DNA of 58,949 nucleotides from a virus: positions 1 through 58,949 of the IMG/VR virus record IMGVR_UViG_3300032086_003047; one strand, written 5' to 3'. Below, piece by piece: positions 22,322 to 34,900 of the stretch. Every line of letters starts with the position of its first letter. Position 1 is the first letter of the stretch. Under the pieces are notes generated by a model. It searched no databases, was not told where the DNA came from, and saw only the letters and a list, made by a program, of their open reading frames with translations. The position numbers were made by a program, and so were the translations under genes.

Positions 22322-25300
22322 TTATAAACTTTCCAAATATTTTGCAACATCATATGGAGTAAGTATTCTTTCCAGCTGACTTGAGTATGGTATTAGCTTT
22401 TTAACTGCTACGCCTACTTTGGTTTTACCTTTATGTTTACCACGTTCATACCTTTCATATTCCATCCAGTCTTCTCCAAAGTTAAATGCTGGACCAAATG
22501 AAGTCTTGAATGCTTTTCCTACTGCTTCTATAGTACTCATAGCAGCTGAAGGAGATCGTAGTATTTCCATTGCTGATCCTGGATTTCTGTAGAAAGATAT
22601 TTCTGAATCAAGCCTGTGCAGCTGGTATACTAACATTGATCTCATCCAATCATCTTCATCATCACCTTCAAGACTTCCTAAAAGTGTAAGTAATAATAGT
22701 ACTGCTCCACCTATTGCGAATTCAGCTACTGTCTTTTTGATCTGTGATTTTTTCCATGCGGGTAACTTATTCCAGTTTTCTTTAAGCATACCCATTGCAA
22801 GCCCATGCTGTTTTACCTGCTTAACGTATTCACTTAAAAATCTATAGGTTACTACATAGTATCCTCCAGTTTTAGCACCCAGTCTTTGGTTGTATACTTC
22901 TCTGTTATCAAAGGTATCTTTACCCCATCTTCTTTTCCATCCAGGCATTAGCCACTTACGGAATAAAACAAGAAGTCTTCCCATTGCTTTTTGCTGTAAT
23001 GCAGCTGCATCATTTTTAGAATAGTTACCGTGTAGATATTGATAGACACCTTTGATCCGTTCTGTAAACTTGATCATTTCATTTTTAGTAACTCCTTCTG
23101 TCCATGACACACCATCTTTTACACCTATAGATTCTCTTACTGTCTTATAGCTTTCTTCAAATTCTTTTTTGCTTGCCTTAGTATCTGGTTTACTTGGGTT
23201 AGCTTCTAACCAGTCCTGATAGCTCATTATCTTTCCTTTAACGATTCTATGACTACGTGCCATAGCTACAGCAACTTCAGTTTGTATCATGTGCTCTCCA
23301 GAGCTTTGCATAATAAAGGTTACCTTACCTGCCATACGTTTAATAAAAGACTTTGATGGTATTCTGTTACCGTACTGATCAAACTCTTGAAAGATATCAT
23401 ACGAGTCCATCCATATACTTAGGTCATTCTCTGGAAACTCTGATACTGCATCTTTTACAAATCCATATATGTTCTTAGCGTAATCTGCTTTAGCTTGTCG
23501 TAAATGTTTTCTTTCATAGAACTGTCCACCAGCTCCTTCGATCATGTTCATTACATTTGCTACAGATACGTTGTTGATACCTGAATACAAGTTAAATGCA
23601 AGTGATCGTATGGATGTATATTTACCAAGCAGGTCAAGAGTTTTTGCTTTGTCTAATGAGTCGAATAATAAGTTACCTTCATCTTTCTTTCGCTCACCAA
23701 ACATTTGCATGTCAAGATATGTTTTCAATTGCTTGTACGCATTACTTGTAATCCCTGCTTCAGTAACTTCTTTTCTTTCTTCACCACCTATTAGCTTACT
23801 GACGCCAGTCACCATTTTTTTAGTTCCTTTCTTTTGAGTAACTCTTCTTTCAGCTACAAGATCTTGAACTATCATTAGCTCTGTTGCGACGTCTCTCATT
23901 CCTGAATAGTTCTTAGACATAGTCATAAACATTTCTAAGCTTTCCATTAAGTTTAGAGATATGTCTTCTGGATTAAGACCTTTATCCTTTTCTCTACTTA
24001 TTGTTGAGGTGTATTTTATTGGAATGAATTTAAATTCTCTACCTTGCTCATCTGTAGTAACTTCTACATAATCTTTTTCATCTTCTCTTCTTTTTACTAA
24101 GTCTCCCAATGTTTTACCTGCAGCATTAACTGCTGATGAAACTCCTTTTACATCTTGAAATGCTCTTTCACTTCCTGATTTTAGAATTGCTGGTAGTTGG
24201 TATCGTCTTTGAAATCCTGGAGGTAAATTCTTTTGATGCTCTTGATAGTTTTCATGAAACAGATCATAAAATGCTTTTTGAGCAGCGGTTAATCTTTTGT
24301 ATTTGGGTGAATCTTTTTCTAGGTAGTTTCCAGTGAGCCTTCCTTTGTCATCACGCTCTAACATAAAGTCGTAAAACTTTTCATGGTTATTTGAAGAAGC
24401 AGATTGTGTTTTTTCGAGATCTTTAATTGCTTTCTTCATTTTGGTATTCCTAAAGGTTACCATTGCAAAGTTTATATCTGCTTTCTTCTTTTTTATAACC
24501 TTATCAACTAGAGCCAGTACTTGATCGTTTGAATCAGCTAAAGAATCTGCCAGGTATGTTATAAATCCAACATCATCATGTACATGAGTGAGCATTCGCT
24601 CAATATCTTTTTTAGAAAGATCTGCATCACTGTTATATTCATTTAAGAAATCAGCTATTAACGGACGAGATAGCCTAATGTATTTACCATTTAACATGTT
24701 TATACTTCCCATTACAGGATCTACAAACTCTTTTCTTAATGCTTCTTCACTTAAATTTAAATTTGCAAGAGCTTCTCTATCTTTTATTGCTTCAACTATA
24801 TCGGTTACCATGCTAAATACTGAAGTATAATCTTTAGCGTTAGCTAATCTTCTCAGTATTATTTTCTTTTCTTTTTTGGTTCCTTTTGAGTTTTTAATAG
24901 ATTGCTCAATATCCAACATTCCTCTATCAACTGTTTCAATTGCAGTTTTAGCGAATTCCATGAACTTGTGCAATACAAGTAGATTTCTTTCTGGATCACT
25001 TAGTGCAGCTATGTCTAATGGGTCATTTGTACGCTTAAGTCCCCCTCTGATTCTTTTAAGTTCTTTTATTTGACCAGATAATGTTTCAACAAGATCACCA
25101 CCTCTTTTCTTTTTGTCTTTTTTCTCTTCTTTTCTTTTTATGATTTCAAGCTTTTTCTCAAGAGATTGTATTGTTGTAATTGCAAGCTTTTCTAATTCTT
25201 CATCTCTTGTTATCTCTTCTTCGCTTTTATCTACTTCAAGTTCTATTTCTTCTGCCTCTTCTTCTTTTGTGACTAATGTAACTCCTCTACCTGCACTTGC

Positions 25301-25915
25301 AAAATGTGCAACACTTTCATCATTTATTGTTGCAATTACATCATCAAATAAAGAAGTATCGTCATCTGTAATGGTTCCATCTTCTGTTGTTTTTATATTC
25401 AAAAAGATTGGAACAGTCTTTCCTTTTTTAACTACTGGTAACGTACCTTCGTAATCTTCAGGTGTTTCGTATAGTCCTGCTTTGTCAAGATCTGTTGTGA
25501 ATGTATTTTCACCTATCTGATAAAAAAGCAAGGGTTCTCCTTGACTATTAACGGTCTTTGCTACTGAGTCATCTGATGGCAATACGAGCTCTACGGTAAA
25601 CTCATCTCCATCTTTAACTACTACAGCACTACCGTCTCCGTAAATATTATTGATTCTTTCTACTTCTGACTTTGCTGTTTCTTCTGTATATGAATCCTTT
25701 AATTCTTTTTTCTGAATAGCATCAAAGTTATAATACAGTCTAAAGTTTCCAAACTCAGCTTTGAACTCATCACTATTTATTTTAGTGTATGCAATATCAG
25801 CAAGGTCTTCTTTACCTAATATTAGATCTAGATCCTTATAGAGCTTACTGTCTTCTCTTACGATATTACCTTTATCGTCTAAAGTCTCTACTTGAAATTT
25901 ACATGATATTGCCAT
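22322..25915 (-). CDS. Giant virion-type protein (1197 aa) downstream of RNA polymerase
   Basis: The last gene of the leftward block. An N-terminal segment (GEPLLFYQIG, then TVPIFLNIKTT, about 120-175) resembles the degenerate ADP-ribosyltransferase-like domain found in large injected phage 'polyvalent' proteins. Then follow acidic and lysine-rich coiled-coil stretches (EEAEEIELEVDKSEEEITRDEE). A long helical part precedes one strongly hydrophobic segment (FAIGGAVLLLLTLLGSL, 1066-1082) and a basic C-terminus (ERGKHKGKTKVGVAVKKLIP). Such large proteins next to the RNA polymerase are packaged cargo in crAss-like phages; that is inference here. No RNA polymerase motif seen. Confidence 0.7.
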   Translation of the reverse strand: MAISCKFQVETLDDKGNIVREDSKLYKDLDLILGKEDLADIAYTKINSDEFKAEFGNFRLYYNFDAIQKKELKDSYTEETAKSEVERINNIYGDGSAVVVKDGDEFTVELVLPSDDSVAKTVNSQGEPLLFYQIGENTFTTDLDKAGLYETPEDYEGTLPVVKKGKTVPIFLNIKTTEDGTITDDDTSLFDDVIATINDESVAHFASAGRGVTLVTKEEEAEEIELEVDKSEEEITRDEELEKLAITTIQSLEKKLEIIKRKEEKKDKKKRGGDLVETLSGQIKELKRIRGGLKRTNDPLDIAALSDPERNLLVLHKFMEFAKTAIETVDRGMLDIEQSIKNSKGTKKEKKIILRRLANAKDYTSVFSMVTDIVEAIKDREALANLNLSEEALRKEFVDPVMGSINMLNGKYIRLSRPLIADFLNEYNSDADLSKKDIERMLTHVHDDVGFITYLADSLADSNDQVLALVDKVIKKKKADINFAMVTFRNTKMKKAIKDLEKTQSASSNNHEKFYDFMLERDDKGRLTGNYLEKDSPKYKRLTAAQKAFYDLFHENYQEHQKNLPPGFQRRYQLPAILKSGSERAFQDVKGVSSAVNAAGKTLGDLVKRREDEKDYVEVTTDEQGREFKFIPIKYTSTISREKDKGLNPEDISLNLMESLEMFMTMSKNYSGMRDVATELMIVQDLVAERRVTQKKGTKKMVTGVSKLIGGEERKEVTEAGITSNAYKQLKTYLDMQMFGERKKDEGNLLFDSLDKAKTLDLLGKYTSIRSLAFNLYSGINNVSVANVMNMIEGAGGQFYERKHLRQAKADYAKNIYGFVKDAVSEFPENDLSIWMDSYDIFQEFDQYGNRIPSKSFIKRMAGKVTFIMQSSGEHMIQTEVAVAMARSHRIVKGKIMSYQDWLEANPSKPDTKASKKEFEESYKTVRESIGVKDGVSWTEGVTKNEMIKFTERIKGVYQYLHGNYSKNDAAALQQKAMGRLLVLFRKWLMPGWKRRWGKDTFDNREVYNQRLGAKTGGYYVVTYRFLSEYVKQVKQHGLAMGMLKENWNKLPAWKKSQIKKTVAEFAIGGAVLLLLTLLGSLEGDDEDDWMRSMLVYQLHRLDSEISFYRNPGSAMEILRSPSAAMSTIEAVGKAFKTSFGPAFNFGEDWMEYERYERGKHKGKTKVGVAVKKLIPYSSQLERILTPYDVAKYLESL

Positions 25916-25927
25916 TGCTAGTTATAT

Positions 25928-28900
25928 TTAAAATGCACAGATAAATCTTTGATCCTGTTCGTCGTTTCTATCTTTATTAGATGTTAGTTTGGCTTTATCT
26001 TCCAAAGTTTCAATATTGTATCTTTGGAATCTCCACATGTCATTTGTTTTACCTCCAGTTGTTTTATTGTAAAGTTTATATCTAGCATCAGTTGTTTCTC
26101 CACTTGCACTAGACCTTACTAAAAGAACAAATTTACCTTCACTCATAGTTTTAACAAACTTAGGAAATACTCCTAATTGTTTTTTAAATACGTATGGTAA
26201 ACTTATTGAGCCATTTTGTTTAAGTTTTTCCATTTCACTTTTCTTGACTCTTACCTTTCTGATCATAAACGGAGTTGCACTTCTATGAACAATGAAGTTT
26301 TCAATAAAATTATCAAAAAACTTTGGATCCTTAAAGTAATCAAATTGGAACTCTCGTATGTATTCATTGAATGAAATTGGGTCCTGTACTAAGTTTCCTT
26401 CTTCATCTTTTTTATACAGTAGAGACATTCCTGGATCATTCCATACTTCATTTGGAATTATATCAACAAATGCATTTACACCATTATCAAATCCTCTAGA
26501 TAATATGTGGTAGTATACAAGGTTTTTTGCAAACTCTCTTACTTTTTCATTTTCATGAGTTAACATGTTCAGGAACCCCTGAGTCATTGCATCCTTCTCT
26601 TCTTTACTATATGCAAAACTTGAATCAAATGATAATGTTTTGTGTTCGTATCTGTCAACTTCTTTTATTTCTTGATTTTTTTCTATTTGTTTAGGATCTG
26701 TTACTTTGGAAATATTATACAAGTGCATTGATTTCTTTTTCCCTTTAGCATCAAGTTTGCCTTCAATGAAATTCTTTACTCCTTTAGTTGCTCTATACTT
26801 ATTGCCTTTGCTGTCTTCTACAATGTAAACGCGATTTTTACCAATGAAATTTACAGTTCTATCTCTTCTTGTTAGTGGTACTATTTGTTTAGGATCTACT
26901 TTTTTTAGTGCCAGCTTAGTAATTATATCATCTATTTTTGATCTTCCTTCTTTAGCTTTTATTGTATCAATTGTTTGATTACCAGCATAAGTAACTTTAA
27001 AAAATGCATTACCTACTTTAATTGTTTTTTGACTATCTATATTTGCAAACTCACTAGATTTTTTTGTTTTTAAGAATAATGTTTTAGGTCGTTTGATATT
27101 TCTCATCATTCTTTTTTCAGCACTTGTTATATGAAAAGTCTTCTTAAGCATAGTTCTCAAACCTTCTGCTGTAATTGAACTAGTTTTATCCTTTAATGAA
27201 TTATCTTCATTTTCATCAAGTTTACTAAAGAACTTATACTCTGCTTTTCCAGGCGTAACCAGATTTCGTATAGGATCTGTTAGGTCTGATTCATTTATCT
27301 CAGCCAATAAATTTCTAAACTGTACAGCAATGTTATTGTCTCCAGTTAATAGCTTGTCTTCCCATTGTTTTGAGAATAATGGAGCAAACGGAGATGGTAC
27401 ATATCCTTCCTGCTTTTGACTTACTAGGTGCATGAAAGAATCTTTATTCACTGCTTTTAGTTGATCTAAAGATAACGTCTCAACTCCAAGCTCGCTGGCA
27501 AGAGCAGTTTTTGTTGCTTCTAAACCAAACTCAAAGTAAGGGAAGAACTTTGACACTAACACTTTAGCTGTACCTATCATGTTAATGTAGGAATTTGCTA
27601 TAGGATAATCTCCTTCAAGTATACTTGAGATGTCATCAATACCACGAGTAGGTATGTATTTAACATCTGTTTTCATTTCTATTTTACCTTGCGGTCTAAC
27701 TATTCCAGATATGTTTTTATACATGTCTGATTCAGAGACTCCATCTTCAGCTAGCTTACCTGAAATAATGTTGTAAAGAATATTTGGTATTGATTCCTCA
27801 AGTTCTTCTGCACTATTAAATGGATTTTTACCTTGTTTAATTTCTTCTAGTGTGGCTTTAGCATCTTTTCCGTTTGCAATTCTATCTTTTATTGAAGTCT
27901 CTTCTTTTGACAATAAAGGAATTGATGTAAATTCAGATGCAAGCAATAACTTGTTTTCTTTTTTATTTATCCAACCAGGGTATATTGAGTTTATGTATTT
28001 TTCAATTTCTTTTGAAAAAGTAGTTTGTTTAGTTTCTTCAACTGCTCTAAGTCTTTCTGTAATTACTTTTTTTCTTTCGAAGTAATCTATAAGATCAAGA
28101 TGTGCTTCAATACCTGCAGGATTATTAAAGTCTTTGATTCTGTCACTATTTATTAGCGTGTTTGCTTTACTTAAATCACCTGCTGTTTGAGTAAACATTT
28201 GTACAAATAAACCAAGTACGTTTAATTGTGTTTCGTTAAAGTTTGCATCTTTATTGTCTAATGTTTTATCAAAGTGCTCTAAAAGATTTTCACTATTAAT
28301 AGGTATATCGTCTCTTAAAAATTCATCAAGAGTTTTATATCCTCTACTTCGCATTCTACTACCCATCTCTGAAGTTAAAACACTTTCGGCAATTTGTACT
28401 AGTTTCCCAGGACTACCTTCTTTATCTATATACTCTTCATATAGTTTTCTGATTATTGGCTGGTTCATAAAAAATGAAGCCCATACAATTGAATCACCTT
28501 TAGCTGACTTAAAAAGCTCACTATATTCTTTTGTATCAATTCCCTTTTCCTTTAATATTTTTTTAAGATTATCTCCTTTCATGCTCTCATGTGTAATTCC
28601 TAAAGACATGATTGTATTACGTACACCAGACGTAAAACCATTATCCATTAGGAAAAGCATTATAGGATCTTTTGCATTATCTACAGATATAGTAAGATGT
28701 TGTTGTAGTTGATAGCTTATGTCATTACCTTCTTTATCTTCAGTAATTGTTAAATCATCATACTTATTGCCATCAATGATATAAGGAATTCCTATTTTAA
28801 TTTTTGTAAACTGTCTTCCTGCTTGAGCTGTAGTTGCAGTTGCATAAATACCCACACCAGTTTTACCAGCTTTATTTCTTTCTTCTAGTTTTCTTTCTGC

Positions 28901-31900
28901 ATCAACATCATTGGGATCAATTACAGTTGCATATTCAGGTATATTCGTTTTAAAGAACTTAGCTAGTTCAGGTGCAAGATTTGAATCAATAGTCTTAAGT
29001 ACTTCATCTATGTGATATGGGCTTGTAAGCATTGCGTGTGCCATATCTATATATGCATTTTCAAGACCTTTTTTAGTAGCACTCTTAAGATCATTTATAT
29101 CGTATTGTACTTTAGATATGGTCCAGTCTTTAAGATTATTAAGTGCTCTTAATGTTTTCTTTTTAGCCTGCATTGCTGCACTTTGTACTGCAGTTTCTTC
29201 ATCTGCATCTAAACCATCGATTTCAAGGTAATACTCAGTATCTTCAAGCAACAATGATATCTGCTTGTCTGTTAGCTTGATGTCTTTAGGTAAGTTCTTT
29301 AGTAGCTCACTTTTATAAGTATCAAACCAATCAAACTTTTGTCCATCTTTCAATGTACCTTTTACCTTTAGATTAGGTATCATTGTGAATAGTTTATCAA
29401 TATCAAAGTCAGATCCCATTTGAGTAGTGATCTCTGCAGGAACCATTATCATTTTTGACATTGATTTAGGAAGTATCTTAACTATCTTTAACGGTAGCAT
29501 CGAGTTCTTACCTTGTGTAGGTATACGATATCCGATAAGCGTTAATACATCTTCAGGTACTGAACTAATATCATACTCACCATCTTTATTTTTTGGTAGA
29601 TTAAGACGCTCTGCAAACTCCCAAGGCATGGCAATCTCTGCACTAACTATTTTTTGAATTTTTATCTTATCGCCTCTTCTTTCTTTTACAGTCCAGTATT
29701 CATTATTATATTGTACAATCTTTTCATAGAAAGTTTCTTTCCCTGTTGCATCATCTACATCTTTAACGACATTTTTTACAGCACTAGTACTTACTGTTTC
29801 TTCTTTTCCTTTTATAAATTGAAGTCCTTCAGCACCATCCTCATCTGTTTTGATCTTACCTATCTCTGCTATTTGCACAAGACCTTGTCCATTAATGTTG
29901 ATTTTCATAAAGCCTCTTTTGGCTATAGAAGAAAATACGCTTTGGAATTTTTCTGCAAATGCAGGCATAGATAACGGGCTATTGAAGTCATAATCTTTTT
30001 CATTACTTTCTTCAACCTTTACAATGTTTAATGCTTTGATGTATGTGTCAGGAAGTTCTCTTTCTTCTATTGAATTGTTAAACACTTTACGTATGCTGTT
30101 TAACATTTTTAATGTTTCACTATCGTTTTTAAATAGATTGTCTACATTGTATAAGCCTTCTTGATTTTTAGGTATACCTAATTCTTCAAATACTTTTCGT
30201 ACACCCATCTCAAGCTGTAGGTTTATTACTTCACCGTATTTTTCATAAAGCTGCTGACCAGTAATAACGTTATTGCCTACAACATATGGATTAGTTAGAT
30301 TCTTTTTTAGGTTCGTAGTTAGTAACTTCATGAACTGTGAACCTATTCGTGATTCTTTTGCAGTGTCTGGAATTATCTGAGGCATTCTTAAGAAATGTGT
30401 ATCCAGCTCTATTCCCTGCATTTTAGATAGTGACTCTACTGAAGGATTACCATCATTATCCAATTCGAGATCTATGGCGTTGTGCAATCCTGACTTTATT
30501 GCAGAATCCATATTTATCTCATGTATAGGATTAAGACCTTTACCTTTAAATTCACCTGATACTTCCATTCGCATTCTGATATTGTCGAATCCTGTACCCT
30601 TTGTAAATTCAGCAAGCAATGGAAAGGTTGAGTGCTTAACCATTATTCTTACTTTCTTTTTTACTCCATTGCCAAAATCCTTTAGGTACAATCCATCAGA
30701 ATATGTTTTTAATGGTTTAAGCTTTACTTGCTTTCCTTTGTTATCTACAAATCTTCCTCCGTTTGTTTGGTAATTAGCATATGCTTCTTTTTGTAGATCT
30801 CCCCATGTACCAATACCTTCAGCAATATGCTTGTACCTATCAAGTGTTACCAGCCCCATAGCATCTGCTACATTTGAACCTTGTTTATCGTTTCCTTCTT
30901 TGTATGCGTCTAATACACTTTTGTCAGTTACTATCTTATCAAGTGATTCTAGAAGCTCTTTGTTTTTTCTAAAAATATCATTGATCACACCCATCTGATA
31001 AGTTGGAGTATTACCATATGAGTCAGGTGTATCTTGTATCCTAGTTTCGATTCCAGGAGTAGCTAAACTACCGTATCGTTTACTTTGATCTTCTACAGTG
31101 TTTATTTGTTCTTCATTACTTTTAAGACTATCCTTATATAAACCTGGATCACCTGAAGTTAACTTTTGAATTTCATTTTTAAAGATCATTGTATTTACTA
31201 CATAATCTCGAATAAGCATGTTTACTTTTTCATTTCTGCTTGGGTTAGTTTCAGGATCATCATACAATTTGTTTAATGTCTCATCTGAAATGTTTTTACC
31301 AACTGATTTAAATTCTGAAGTTTTTTCTTCTATTTGATTTTTAACATACTTGTTTATTTCACTTTGTACTTCTCCCATTAACTTATCTATATCTTCAGAA
31401 GCATTTGTAAGCTGGACATCTGGATTGGCAAGAGCATATTCCATTAATTTTTTGCCTGCTTCTGTTTCATTTAGAAAAGGAAGTTGTCTAAAGAATTTAT
31501 AGTTTTTACTATAGTTCTTTATTTTGATTTTCATCTTTTCACCGTTCTGTGCGTCTTTTAGATCTTGTATTACATAACGCATGAAAATTGGATAATCTCC
31601 AATATTGTCAGTTAGTCTTCTGGTATCTGTAAAATTATATCCACTAGTGTTACTAAAATTATGACTTAGTCTAGGTAAGGTCATCATTATCATTCTACCT
31701 CTGTCTGCAAGAGTAGGTATGACAATAAGCATTTCATTTTTGTTACCATTGTTACCAAAAGCATTTAGTCTGTGAATTAGTGATAAGTTAGGACTTAGTG
31801 AATCAAATGTATTTTTACTTACAAACTCATTTCTCTTTTTGTATGCATCAAAATCTGATATCTCAATTGTATTTCTAAGTACATTTGATTGACTATTCAA

Positions 31901-34900
31901 GATTTCACTTGCTAATAAGTCATCATATTCACTATTTTTTTTGTCTCCTTTACTTGGCATGTAAAGAGGATCTTCTTTAAATTCTCTTAACCATCTATCC
32001 CAGAATTCTGTAGATGTAGGATCATAAGTTTTTATGGCACTTATAGTTCTGTCTAATGTGGTAAATGTATTTATCGGATGAACAGATTTATTTGCTGCGT
32101 TTATAAATGATCCGTGAATGTCTTTTTCAAAAGAAGAAGTAACCAGTGCAAACTTCTTTATTACACTTAAGTATTCTACGTATGGGTCTTTTATGAATCC
32201 ATTACTGTCTTCTTTTATCATTGTTGCAACTGGACTTCCAATTGTCTTTTCTTCATATAGTGGTAATTTAAAAGGATCGGCTATTCTTGAATTACCACCT
32301 GTAAGATATCCGAAAAGATCATACCCCTTTACTTCTTTGTTGTCAATTATTATTCCGTTGTTAAAAGCCAACTCAAAAGTTTCTCTTGGTATGTCCATAC
32401 CTAATAGGTTTGCAAAGTCAGTTATTGCATCTATCTCTTCATCTGTAGGTATTCCACTTAATTTTAGGAATGGTCTTTCTCTTTTTCCATCTTTTTGAAT
32501 AGGTCCCTTATAGTAATTCATTAATACGTTACCTATTGAATCCTCAGATGAATCATTTAATTTTTCAAGAACTTCTTCGTTTGCAACAGTTTCATTTTCA
32601 TCAGAATTGATTAATAATCCTGTACCGTCACTTGATCTTGATTTGTTTTTCCATCTCTTAAGAAGCTTTTTCTCTGCTCTATTTAGATTTGAGTTATAAT
32701 ATGTTACTTTTACTCCTGCTACATTACCTTCTTTATCAACTAAAACTTCTTCAATAGCTCCAATAAAGTTGTTATAGGTATTTGCCATTGCAGCATAGAA
32801 CTTTGATTTAAACGCTTCGTCTTTTTGTTTTGATTTTAGCTCGTTAAGTACAGATTTTATTTCTGGAAAATTCTTACTTTTTTTCTCAAGCTTGCTAATC
32901 ATGTCATCATAGCTCTTACTTTCTGTAAGTGAGAAAGAAATATTACTGTATATTTCATCAAACGTGTAGTATACATCGTTACCAAATATTCCTATTTTCT
33001 TTCTAAAGACATTTTCATTTCCATCTTTTTCCAATTCTAACATAGGAATAAACGTCAGGAATTCTTTTATGTCTTTTGATAAAGTGTCTTTTCTACTTTC
33101 TTCTAAGTGTGACTTGTCGTATATTTTTTCTGCTACATCTTGATCTTCATAAATAGTTACCTCATCACCGTATACTTTGTATCCAAATCTTTGTAGTCCA
33201 ACTTTTGCTTTGTATAGAATACCACGATCTTTTACATTACCATATTCTGCTGAAGCATCTTCCCACAATGCGTCAACTAACAATAATGTATTTCCAATGT
33301 TTGTTCCATTTGCTCTTTCAGTAAATAGAAGATTATTGGTTCGCATATACTGCATAGCTTCCTCTGTCATATCCAGATTATCACTCATCAGCTCTGTAAT
33401 AGCATCTATGTGTTTTTGTAGTGTTTTAGAATCTGTTACTCTTTCATCAACTATTTTATTTTCTTTTTTTACAGGATCGTATTTCTCTACTCTTTTTACA
33501 AAGATGCCTTTTCTAAGTGCTCTTCTAATTGTAGCATATACTTGATTTGGTGTATCTGTAGGATATTGTTTACTACGCTTTATGAAAGCACTATTTATGT
33601 CATTTACAATATTTCTTATTGGTCCTTCGTCAAATCTGTTGTAAAGCTTACTATCGTTTCTATTGAAAGAAGCAGCTGCTCCTTTAGAAGCAAATCTCAT
33701 ATTGAGATTCTTTTTATTGATTCTACCTTTGTCAATATTGAAGAACAATCTGTCGATTGTCATTTTGTTTGAGAAGTAATACTTGATATACTTCAATAAG
33801 TCGTTGAAGAATTTCTGAATCTTTTCACTGGTTGATTTTACTTTTTGATTTGATATTACATAAGATCTGAATTGTTCAGCAAGTCTTTCTTCAAGAACTA
33901 ATCGTTCTAACTCTTCTCCAGTAATAATTGTAGGTTCGCCTTTTCCTTTTGCTTTTACATCAATGTTCTTATAGATCTTTCCATCATCCCCTATTCTAAA
34001 GTATCCTGCTTGTTCAAGCTCATCAAGTTCTTCCTGACTTACAGGTCGTTGCTTTTTAGATTCAGCAAGTATTGCATCTTGTTGCTCATCTGTAAGGAAC
34101 ATTCTAAACACTGCATGGAATGCTTCGTGATATTCTGTACCCTTAGTTGCATACTTAGATAAGTAGATAACACCTTCTGAGAATAATCCTTCTGTTCCAG
34201 ATGGCATTCCTTTGGCTATTTCAATAGTTTGTTCAGCCATATTAAAAGGAAGACCTCTTGCCTCAAGCCATTGTTTAGCGTCATCTAGATCTATCTGATT
34301 AGGATTTAACGAACCAAACTTTGTGTACTTACGTCCCTTATCTCGCATTGCTTGTACATTTGGTGCGTAAGGAGACTTGTATTGTATTATACCTTCATAT
34401 CCTTTCTCTAATGCTTTCCTTTGTACAATAGCACCTATATCTTCAGCAGGGGACATGGGTGACATTTGCTTGTATGTATCACTTGTAACGTAATCGTACT
34501 CATACTTAGCTTCTCTCAGTATCTGTTCGTAAACAAGCATATCATTAGTAGCTATCCCACTTTCTTGAGCTTGTGTAATATCAAGTGTTCTTGAAGGATC
34601 AATTACGAGTTCTATTTCAGTAGGCTTACCTTTTGGTTTTTTATCCAGGTCATATTCTTTCTGACCATCTTTAGTCTTTGAAGTTCTAAATGCTTTTATT
34701 GGTTTTGCTGTTTTAGCTTCAGCGGTAGGTATACTAACAGCAGTATCTGCAGGTACATAGTCTAATGTTGTAATTTCTAGTTCATCAGCTGAAGCAGGAA
34801 ACTCATCTAGCTCACGCTTATTACGATCTTGCCAAGACTTTATTTTAGCAGCTAAAATATGCTCGTTAAGCCCTGTTTGTTTTTTGAGATCTATGAATTC

